From Arenicola marina (Eukaryota > Annelida > Polychaeta > Arenicolidae): a stretch of DNA of 64,000 nt. A program made the translations under genes and the position numbers. This document shows positions 15,301 to 27,300 of this stretch, piece after piece (the stretch's first letter is position 1; each line of letters begins with the position of its first letter). The stretch spans positions 33,102,254 through 33,166,253 of the forward strand of contig OZ025260.1 of the NCBI GenBank assembly GCA_964019135.1. The letters are read 5' to 3'. Below the pieces are notes generated by a model. The model was not told the origin of the DNA, searched no databases, and was given only the letters and a program-made list of their open reading frames with translations.

Positions 15301-18300
15301 GAGATAACGAGCCCACCCTTCACTTAGAGATAACGAGCCCACCCTTCACTTAGAGATAACGGGCCCACCCTTCGCTTAGAGATAACGGCCCCACCCTTCA
15401 CTTAGAGATAAGGGGCCCACCCTTCACTTAGAGACAACGAGCCCACCCTTCACTTAGAGATAACGAGCCCACCCTTCGCTTAGAGATAACGGGCCCACCC
15501 TTCACTTAGAGATAACGAGCCCATCCTTCACATAGAGATAAAGAGCCCACTCTTCGCTTAGAGTTAACGGGCCCACCCTTCACTTAGAGATAAAAAGCCC
15601 ACTCTTCGCTTAGAGATAACGTGCCCACCCTTCACTTAGAGATAACAAGCCCACCCTTCACTTTGAGATAACGAGCCCACCCTTCACTTAGAGATAACAA
15701 GCCCACCCTTCACTTTGAGATAACGAGCCCACCCTTCACTTAGAGATAACGAGCCCACCCGTCACTTAGAGATAACGAGCCCACCCTTCACTTAGAGATA
15801 ACGGGCCTACCCTTCACTTAGTGATAACGAGCCCACCCTTCACTTAGAGATAACGGGCCTACCCTTCACTTAGTGATAACGAGCCCACCCTTCGCTTAGA
15901 GATAACGAGCCCACCCTTCACTTAGAGATAACGAGCCCACCCTTCGCTTAGAGATAACGGGCCCACCCTTCACTTAGAGATAACGAGCCCACCCTTCACT
16001 TAGAGATAACGAGCCCACCCTTCACTTAGAGATAACGAGCCCACCCTTCACTTAGAGATAAGGGGCCCACCCTTCGCTTAGAGATAACGGCCCCACCCTT
16101 CACTTAGAGATAACGGGCTCACCCTTCACTTAGAGATAACGAGCGCACCCTTCACTAAGAGATAACGAGCCCACCCTTCGCTTAGAGATAACGGGCCCAC
16201 CGTTCACTTAGAGATAACGAGCCCACCCTTCACTTAGAGATAAAGAGCCCACTCTTCGCTTAGAGATAACGGGCCCACCCTTCACTTAGAGATAACGAGC
16301 CCACCCTTCACTTAGAGATAACGAGCCCACCCTTCACTTAGAGATAACGAGCCCACTCTTCACTTAGAGATAACGAGCCCACCCTTCACTTAGAGATAAC
16401 GAGCCCACCCTTCACTTAGAGATAACGAGCCCACCCTTCATTTAGAGATAACGAGCCCACCCTTCGCTTAGAGATAACGAGCCCACCCTTCGTTTAGAGA
16501 TAACGTGCCCACCCTTCACTTAGAGATAACGAGCTCACCCTTCACTTAGAGATAACGAGGCCACCCTTCACTTAGAGATAACAAGCGCACCCTTCACTTA
16601 GAGATAACGAGCCCACCCTTCACTTAGAGATAACGAGCCCACCCTTCTCTTAGAGATAACGGGCCCACCCTTCACTTAGAGACAACGAGCCCACCCTTCA
16701 CTTAGAGATAACGAGCCCACCCTTCACTTAGAGATAAAAAGCCCACTCTTCGCGCAGAGATAACGTGCCCACCCTTCACTTAGAGATAACAAGCCCACCC
16801 TTCACTTTGAGATAACGAGCCCACCCTTCACTTAGAGATAACGAGCCAACCCTTCACTTAGAGATAACGAGCCCACCCTTCACTTAGAGATAACGAGCCC
16901 ACCCTTCACTTAGAGATAACGAGCCTACCCTTCACTTAGTGATAACGAGCCCACCCTTCACTTAGAGATAACGAGCCCACCCTTCACTTAGAGATAACGA
17001 GCCCACCCTTCACTTAGAGATAACGAGCCCGCCCTTCACTTAGTGATAACGAGCCCACCCTTCACTTAGAGATAACGAGCCCACCCTTCACTTAGAGATA
17101 ACGGGCCCACCCTTCACTTAGAGATAACGAGCCCACCCGTCACTTAGAGATAACGAGCCCACCCTTCACGTAGAGATAACGAGCCCACCCTTCACTTAGA
17201 GATAACGAGTCCACCCTTCGCTTAGAGATAACGAGCCCACCCTTCACTTAGAGATAACGAGCCCACCCTTCACTTAGAGATAGCAAGCCCACCCTTCGCT
17301 TGGAGATAACGAGCCCACCCGTCACTTAGAGATAACGAGCCCACCCTTCACTTAGAGATAACGGGCCCACCCTTCACTTAGAGATAACGAGCCCACCCTT
17401 CACTTAGAGATAACGAGCCCACCCTTTACTTAGAGATAACGGGCCCACCCTTCACTTAGAGATAACGAGCCCACCCTTCACTTAGAGATAACGAGTCCAC
17501 CCTTCACTTAGAGATAACGAGCCCACCCTTCACTTAGAGATAACGAGCCCACCCTTCACTTAGAGATAACGGGCCCACCCTTCACTTAGAGATAACGAGC
17601 CCACCCTTCACTTAGAGATAACGAGCCCACCCTTCACTTAGAGATAACGGGCCCACCCTTCACTTAGAGACAACGAGCCCACCCTTCACTTAGAGATAAC
17701 GAGCCCACCCTTCACTTAGAGATAAAAAGCCCACTCTTCGCTTAGAGATAACGTGCCCACCCTTCACTTAGAGATAACAAGCCCACCCTTCACTTTGAGA
17801 TAACGAGCCCACCCTTCGCTTAGAGATAACGAGCCCACCCGTCACTTAGAGATAACGAGCCCACCCTTCACTTAGAGATAACGGGCCTACCCTTCACTTA
17901 GTGATAACGAGCCCACCCTTCACTTAGAGATAACGAGCCCACCCTTCACTTAGCGATAACGAGCCCACCCATCACTTAGATATAACGAGCCCACCCTTCA
18001 CTTAGAGATAACGAGCCCACCCTTCACTTAGAGATAACGAGCCCACCCTTCACTTAGAGATAACGAGCCCACCCTTCACTTAGAGATAACGAGCCCGCCC
18101 TTCACTTAGTGATAACGAGCCCACCCTTCACTGAGAGATAACGAGCCCACCCGTCACTTAGAGATAACGAGCCCACCCTTCACGTAGAGATAACGAGCCC
18201 ACCCTTCACTTAGAGATAACGAGTCCACCCTTCACTTAGAGATAACGAGCCCGCCCTTCACTTAGTGATAACGAGCCCACCCTTCACTGAGAGATAACGA

Positions 18301-21300
18301 GCCCACCCGTCACTTAGAGATAACGAGCCCACCCTTCACGTAGAGATAACGAGCCCACCCTTCACTTAGAGATAACGAGCCCACCCTTCACTTAGAGATA
18401 ACGAGCCCACCCTTCACTTAGAGATAACGAGCCCACCCTTCACTTAGAGATAACGAGCCCACCCTTCACGTAGAGATAACGAGTCCACCCTTCACTTAGA
18501 GATAACGAGCCCACCCTTCACTTAGAGATAACGAGCCCACCCTTCACGTAGAGATAACGAGGCCACCCTTCACTTAGAGATAACGAGTCCACCCTTCACT
18601 TAGAGATAACGAGCCCACCCTTCACTTAGAGATAACGAGCCCACCCTTCACTTAGAGATAACGGGCCCACCCTTCACTTAGAGATAACGAGCCCACCCTT
18701 CACTTAGAGATAACGAGCCCACCCTTCACTTAGAGATAACGAGTCCACCCTTCGCTTAGAGATAACGAGCCCACCCTTCACTTAGAGATAACGAGCCCAC
18801 CCTTCACGTAGAGATAACGAGTCCACCCTTCACTTAGAGATAACGAGCCCACCCTTCACTTAGAGATAACGAGCCCACCCTTCACGTAGAGATAACGAGT
18901 CCACCCTTCGCTTAGAGATAACGAGCCCACCCTTCACTTAGAGATAACGAGCCCACCCTTCACTTAGAGATAACGAGTCCACCCTTCACTTAGAGATAAC
19001 GAGCCCACCCTTCACTTAGAGATAACGAGCCCACCCTTCACTTAGAGATAACGAGTCCACCCTTCGCTTAGAGATAACGAGCCCACCCTTCACTTAGAGA
19101 TAACGAGCCCACCCGTCACTTAGAGATAACGAGCCCACCCTTCACGTAGAGATAACGAGCCCACCCTTCACTTAGAGATAACGAGTCCACCCTTCGCTTA
19201 GAGATAACGAGCCCACCCTTCACTTAGAGATAACGAGCCCACCCTTCACTTAGAGATAACGAGCCCACCCTTCACTTAGAGATAACGAGCCCACCCTTCA
19301 CTTAGAGATAACGAGTCCACCCTTCGCTTAGAGATAACGAGCCCACCCTTCACTTAGAGATAACGAGCCCACCCTTCACTTAGAGATAGCGAGCCCACCC
19401 TTCGCTTGGAGATAACGAGCCCACCCGTCACTTAGAGATAACGAGCCCACCCTTCACTTAGAGATAACGGGCCCACCCTTCACTTAGAGATAACGAGCCC
19501 ATCCTTCACTTAGAGATAACGAGCCCACCCGTCACTTAGAGATAACGGGCCCACCCTTCACTTAGAGATAACGAGCCCACCCTTCACTTAGAGATAACGG
19601 GCCCACCCTTCACTTAGAGATAACGAGCCCACCCTTCACTTAGAGATAACGGGCCCACCCTTCACTTAGAGATAACGGGCCCACCCTTCACTTAGAGATA
19701 ACGAGCCCACCCTTCACTTAGAGATAACGAGCCCACCCTTCACTTAGAGATAACGAGCCCACCCTTCACTTAGAGATAACGGGCCCACCCTTCACTAAGG
19801 GATAACGGGCCCACCCTTCACTGAGAGATAACGAGCCCACCCTTCACTTAGAGATAACGAGCCCACCCTTCACTTAGAGATAACGAGCCCACCCTTCACT
19901 TAGAGATAACGAGCCCACCCTTCACTTAGAGATAACGGGCCCACCCTTCACTTAGAGATAGCGAGCCCACCCTTCACTTAGAGATAACGAGCCCACCCTT
20001 CACTAAGGGATAACGAGCCCACCCTTCACTTAGAGATAACGAGTCCACCCTTCACTTAGAGATAACGAGCCCACCCTTCACTTAGAGATAACGAGCCCAC
20101 CCTTCACTTAGAGATAACGAGCCCACCCTTCACTTAGAGATAACGAGCCCACCCTTCACTTAGAGATAACGAGTCCACCCTTCACTTAGAGATAACGAGC
20201 CCACCCTTCACTTAGAGATAACGAGCCCACCCGTCACTTAGAGATAACGAGCCCACCCTTCACGTAGAGATAACGAGCCCACCCTTCACTTAGAGATAAC
20301 GAGTCCACCCTTCACTTAGAGATAACGAGCCCGCCCTTCACTTAGTGATAACGAGCCCACCCTTCACTGAGAGATAACGAGCCCACCCGTCACTTAGAGA
20401 TAACGAGCCCACCCTTCACGTAGAGATAACGAGCCCACCCTTCACTTAGAGATAACGAGCCCACCCTTCACTTAGAGATAACGAGCCCACCCTTCACTTA
20501 GAGATAACGAGCCCACCCTTCACTTAGAGATAACGAGCCCACCCTTCACGTAGAGATAACGAGTCCACCCTTCACTTAGAGATAACGAGCCCACCCTTCA
20601 CTTAGAGATAACGAGCCCACCCTTCACGTAGAGATAACGAGGCCACCCTTCACTTAGAGATAACGAGTCCACCCTTCACTTAGAGATAACGAGCCCACCC
20701 TTCACTTAGAGATAACGAGCCCACCCTTCACTTAGAGATAACGGGCCCACCCTTCACTTAGAGATAACGAGCCCACCCTTCACTTAGAGATAACGAGCCC
20801 ACCCTTCACTTAGAGATAACGAGTCCACCCTTCGCTTAGAGATAACGAGCCCACCCTTCACTTAGAGATAACGAGCCCACCCTTCACGTAGAGATAACGA
20901 GTCCACCCTTCACTTAGAGATAACGAGCCCACCCTTCACTTAGAGATAACGAGCCCACCCTTCACGTAGAGATAACGAGGCCACCCTTCACTTAGAGATA
21001 ACGAGTCCACCCTTCACTTAGAGATAACGAACCCACCCTTCACTTAGAGATAACGAGCCCACCCTTCACTTAGAGATAACGAGTCCACCCTTCGCTTAGA
21101 GATAACGAGCCCACCCTTCACTTAGAGATAACGAGCCCACCCTTCACTTAGAGATAACGAGTCCACCCTTCACTTAGAGATAACGAGCCCACCCTTCACT
21201 TAGAGATAACGAGCCCACCCTTCACTTAGAGATAACGAGTCCACCCTTCGCTTAGAGATAACGAGCCCACCCTTCACTTAGAGATAACGAGCCCACCCGT

Positions 21301-24300
21301 CACTTAGAGATAACGAGCCCACCCTTCACGTAGAGATAACGAGCCCACCCTTCACTTAGAGATAACGAGTCCACCCTTCGCTTAGAGATAACGAGCCCAC
21401 CCTTCACTTAGAGATAACGAGCCCACCCTTCACTTAGAGATAACGAGCCCACCCTTCACTTAGAGATAACGAGCCCACCCTTCACTTAGAGATAACGAGT
21501 CCACCCTTCGCTTAGAGATAACGAGCCCACCCTTCACTTAGAGATAACGAGCCCACCCTTCACTTAGAGATAGCGAGCCCACCATTCGCTTGGAGATAAC
21601 GAGCCCACCCGTCACTTAGAGATAACGAGCCCACCCTTCACTTAGAGATAACGGGCCCACCCTTCACTTAGAGATAACGAGCCCATCCTTCACTTAGAGA
21701 TAACGAGCCCACCCTTCACTTAGAGATAACGGGCCCACCCTTCACTTAGAGATAACGAGCCCACCCTTCACTTAGAGATAACGGGCCCACCCTTCACTTA
21801 GAGATAACGAGCCCACCCTTCACTTAGAGATAACGGGCCCACCCTTCACTTAGAGATAACGGGCCCACCCTTCACTTAGAGATAACGAGCCCACCCTTCA
21901 CTTAGAGATAACGAGCCCACCCTTCACTTAGAGATAACGAGCCCACCCTTCACTTAGAGATAACGGGCCCACCCTTCACTAAGGGATAACGGGCCCACCC
22001 TTCACTGAGAGATAACGAGCCCACCCTTCACTTAGAGATAACGGGCCCACCCTTCACTTAGAGATAACGAGCCCACCCTTCACTTAGAGATAACGAGCCC
22101 ACCCTTCACTTAGAGATAACGGGCCCACCCTTCACTTAGAGATAGCGAGCCCACCCTTCACTTAGAGATAACGAGCCCACCCTTCACTAAGGGATAACGA
22201 GCCCACCCTTCACTTAGAGATAACGAGTCCACCCTTCGCTTAGAGATAACGAGCCCACCCTTCACTTAGAGATAACGAGCCCACCCTTCACTTAGAGATA
22301 ACGAGCCCACCCTTCACTTAGAGATAACGAGCCCACCCTTCACTTAGAGATAACGAGCCCACCCTTCACTTAGAGATAACGAGCCCACCCTTCACTTAGA
22401 GATAACGAGCCCACCCTTCGCTTAGAGATAACGAGCCCACCCTTCACTTAGAGATAACGAGCCCACGCTTCACTTAGAGATAACGAGCCCACCCTTCACT
22501 TAGAGATAACGAGCCCACCCTTCACTTAGAGATAACGAGCCCACCCTTCACTTAGAGATAACGAGCCCACCCTTCGCTTAGAGATAACGAGCCCACCCTT
22601 CACTTAGAGATAACGAGCCCACGCTTCACTTAGAGATAACGAGCCCACCCTTCACTTAGAGATAACGAGCCCACCCTTCGCTTAGAGATAACGAGCCCAC
22701 CCTTCACTTAGAGATAACGAGCCCACCCTTCACTTAGAGATAACGAGCCCACCCTTCACTTAGAGATAACGAGCCCACCCTTCACTTAGAGATAACGAGC
22801 CCACCCTTCACTTAGAGATAACGAGCCCACCCTTCACTTAGAGATAACGAGCCCACCCTTCACTTAGAGATAACGAGCCCACCCTTCGCTTAGAGATAAC
22901 GAGCCCACCCTTCACTTAGAGATAACGAGCCCACCCTTCACTTAGAGATAACGAGCCCACCCTTCACTTAGAGATAACGAGCCCACCCTTCGCTTAGAGA
23001 TAACGAGCCCACCCTTCACTTAGAGATAACGAGCCCACGCTTCACTTAGAGATAACGAGCCCACCCTTCACTTAGCGATAACGGGCCCACCCTTCGACTC
23101 ACCGAAACATAGAGTTCGTGTATTAATTCCGCTCTGAAGACTGAATCACGTGACCATTGACAGCGATTCTGATACAGGTACGCGTCCTGTGTCATTTGTC
23201 GTATACGAATTTCGAATGACGCATTTCATTGAGCTGTGAGGGGACATGGTGACCCATTGTACATATATGGTGAGCAGACTATGCAATAATTCATTTAAAT
23301 TTATGTCCCATTATTTTTCGGCTGTCCCATAATGTGAAGATGCTCTGGGACACTGGGACCCACCTACTGGCCTACCTATCAGAATCACTGCACTGGCCGC
23401 GTTCTAGTGTTATATTCCGCGTCATAAGGGGAGGAAACGGATTTTTCTGTTCATCGGGATTGGGCTTTTCATTTCACCGTGAATTAGAATGAGGAACATA
23501 ATTCTTTGTGAAGCGAGAATGTTGAATTAGCCGACCATCGTGATCAAGGCTTTTCATTAATGGTCAACTGGGAATTTTAATATTAATGAACCTGGCATGG
23601 AGAAATCGCCAATTTATATAATGTATCCGCCCTTCCTATATATGCGCGGAATGCACCTTTTTATTCATCGTAACCTGGGAATACAAAAAAATAATTCATC
23701 GTGATCTGGAAACACGACCCCCCCTGCCCCTCCCGTCATGCCCTAGACAAATTTCACTAGTAATGCTAGTCCGGTATACACATTAAACTCCTCACTAAGG
23801 TCCACAATACCTCGAGTTCAGGCTGAAAGATGATCAACTTTTCGACATCGTCGCCAATGAAGCGTCTGATCAGTCTCTTCTTGAAGTCCATGTGGGCGGG
23901 CTGTTCCACGAACACAATGTAATGCTCGGTGAGCCCGAAGCTGTGGAAGTAGTTCGGAGAGCGAGCAATCTGGGAAGGCAGGCGGCCAACCAGGGACATC
24001 GTTTCTAGCGGTTTTTGGGTACCTGGCCAATTAGGAAGCACTTTATATCCAAACGGAACATAACACAATTATGATCGGATTGCGACAGATCTATGATTTA
24101 TAATATGATTTTGCCAAAGGAATGTTTAAATAAAATGCAATGTAGATACAACTGAGGCTTCGTTATTCGGCGTTTGTGTTTAACATGCGATTTTTCCGCA
24201 AAAACGACACACATCCACATACGTCATATACAAGCGCAGATACATGGATTTCCAACACAAGCTAGTACCTAAACAAACAAACTGTGAAAACTGCGTGTTT

Positions 24301-27300
24301 CGTTCTACCTGGGGGTGTCGGGGGGATCTTTATAAAGCTATAGTAAGATTGTTTCCCAATGGAGGTGCCCATGTTGTACGTTGTCCCGTCAAGGTCCCGG
24401 ATGGGGTGAGCGGTCGCAATGTGAACGGAGACATATGACCGCCAACTATCCTGAATACAGATATAAAAAGAAATGTTTTTGTAGACGCATCATCTACTCG
24501 CTGGGTTTTCAACATTGACTATTTGCCATTTGGAGACGTTGAGTAAAAGGTGGCCGTTGATGTGTATTCAGGAACCTCGGTAAATAAATAAAGTTTATCC
24601 AAGAACAAATTGAGCACCGTGCTTTCATCACGTGACCAGTTATGACGACCCCACCCGCCCCCTCCCCCCTCCCCACCCTACGCAATACACCTGGGGGCAC
24701 TATTATGCACATCTGGTGAGGTGGACGCGCGAGGTGCCTATTGATACGTGAGAGCCGATATTTGCGATGAAAAAGATATCCTTATAGTCATTTGGAATAA
24801 AAATGTGCGTTCATAGTATAAGAGCGGGTTTGCCGGGGAATAAGGAATAAACCGAACTCAGCTCTGACGTCACACCTGATCCAGAGTCTCCAGTGTCTCC
24901 GGGTCGACTCTGTTCATGGTCGGCGTCTCCGTCAAGGCGTAGACCTGGTCCCCTAGCTGCATAAGGCTCACGCAGTCGTTGTCACCCAGCTGCGTAGACT
25001 CGAAGAAATATGTAAAATATCTAAAAACAAAAAATGTTTCGCCGGTTTTTGGATTGGAGCGATGGTGACCGAAGCTGTTTATATTACGTGCCCTGCAACG
25101 TGAAAACATTGGTCGCAATGTAAAAACATTGGTCGCAATGTGAAAACATGCGTTGCAATGTGAAAACATTGGTCGCAATGTGAAAACATGGGTCGCAATA
25201 TGAAACCATGCGTCGCAATGTGAAACCATCTGTTGCCTTGTGAAAACATGAGTCGCAATGTGAAAACATGCGTCGCAATGTGCAAACATGGGTCGCAAGG
25301 TGAAACCATCCGTCGCAATGTGAAACCATGCGTCGCAATGGGAAAACAATGTGAAATTATTTGTCGTCATGTGAAATTGTTGGTTGTAATGTGAAAAGAT
25401 TTGTCGTCATGTGGAGAGGGGTTTGTAAGGTGGGTGGGTGGGGGGAGGGGTGCGTACCTGGTGAAGATGGACCGACAAGGGTCGGGGGCGGCCACTGTCC
25501 CGAACTCGCTGACCACGATACGGTTGGCCGCCTCGTTTCGCCGGTAGGCGTCGCTGTTGAGGAGACGGTTGTGGTAGGAGACGCGTCCGTCCTCCACAGA
25601 GAAGCGATGGATCACTGCCAGGCCGTCAAACAGGTGCACAGCCTCGTCTGGACCGAAACGGTACTTGGCTGGTCCATTCCGGATCAAACTGCCGCGAACC
25701 CAGGACGGGATCGATCCTGATGGTGGACAGAGTCCGATTGGAGTAAGTTGGTCATCGACAGGGGCCGAACCAGATGTCCCTCATCTCCCTGCATAATGTC
25801 TTTGAACTGGGGTCACTTTCTTTTCTAATTATATTTATTAATTGATCAACGTCAAAGGAATGGGAAAGCCTTGATGGTTGCACTCGGGGAGAGGCGCAGT
25901 CTTAATCGTAATGCATAAAGGTGCTTTTCTAACTGAAATATATCCACGGTTTGCGTTATGAATTGTTTTTCACTCACCATTTTATTCAACTATAATTCCG
26001 CGTCTAATAAGACAATTAAGAGAGGCTAAAACGTCAACATGTTGAAAATGTGTGAACCAGGCAGGAAACTGGATCTAGGCGTGCTGGCACCCGGAAAGGG
26101 ACTAAGTATCTTGATTATTCCAATAGACCGTTCCAGGGGAAATTCTGGCATGCGCTTGTTTCGGGTGAACTCTAGCTCGCTCTGCGCTGCGTAGCATGTA
26201 AGAGGCGGGTACTGACGTACCGCCGCATAATTTTCAACAGTTTATCATAGGTTAACAGGGTGTTTTCTAAAAGCAAAAACCCATTTAATGCAGATAAATG
26301 TCTTGACTATCAAATAATATCCTTTTAAGAACGAGATGGAGGCATAAAAGCAGAGAAAATAGCTGATATAAATGCCAACCGGTGAATAGAAAGACTGTCA
26401 CTCCGCTGTGCGTGGCAGGAAAGTGGCCATATTCCCGGTTTGATGCTGTTCTTCAGTGCGGAAATAATGATCACTTTGTCTAGATATGTTTCAAATCTGA
26501 TTCAGGGATATATGTTGTACAGAATACAGAACTTGGTTCCAGATGTGTACCGATTATAACTTGCTATAAAGCGATTATAAGGACCGGTATACACTGTCTT
26601 TTCAATAGGAATCCGAGTGCACTGAAGTGGCCTTGTTGCGTAGCAACCAAGAATGTCGAACGGGGAGCCGAACAGATCGGAGTGTTGAACTGTTCTTAAT
26701 CTAGTGAAATATAAGCTGTGCTTCCATTACATAATGTAATACTTACAGAAAAGTTTATTATAGAGACATCTTGTTTGTTTGTTCTGTGCAGGGGCGGATC
26801 TAGGGGGGTGGGTTACCGGGTTGCACGTCGGATTTTCCCAGCATGCGCAGCAAACGCATGCGAGAATCTGTTGTCTAACCCGTAACACGCAGTGTTTATT
26901 TTTGACGATAGATGTCGCCTGGGGTATCTGGAACGGTGTATTGAGCAGCAAAGAAAGGATAATCGGAATCTCCGTTCAGTTGTGCAGCAGAGAGAACGTT
27001 AATCTGGATATGATTACTGTATAATTCGTCTCTGGAACCGGCCTGTTCCCTCACTTCCGGTCTGTATTCGTGGCGACCGGGATATAGGCTATCCCGCTCC
27101 TGGACTAAGCTGACGTCAGAGCTTACCTTCCTATAGTGGCATATATGTGCTTCTGGCGATTTCGCATTATCGACTACCATATGAAGAGGCGAGATTGCGA
27201 GCACACGATCGCGAAAATGCGCAAGATTGTACGAAGCGAGATCGCGAAAGGCTCGAAGGGACATCGCGAAAATGCGCGAAACGAGATGGCGAGATCACCC

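Noticed and set aside
10782-23096. CRISPR-like or centromeric array
   Set aside because: Units are head to tail without unique spacers, so not CRISPR. It lies inside an intron of a normal gene, so a centromere is not indicated.
25361-25720. Plus-strand open frame of 119 codons
   Set aside because: Antisense shadow of oxygenase exon 2, which has strong family motifs on the minus strand.
26896-27264. Minus-strand open frame of 122 codons as a further exon
   Set aside because: No similarity to carotenoid oxygenases, and exon 1 joins exon 2 in phase without it.
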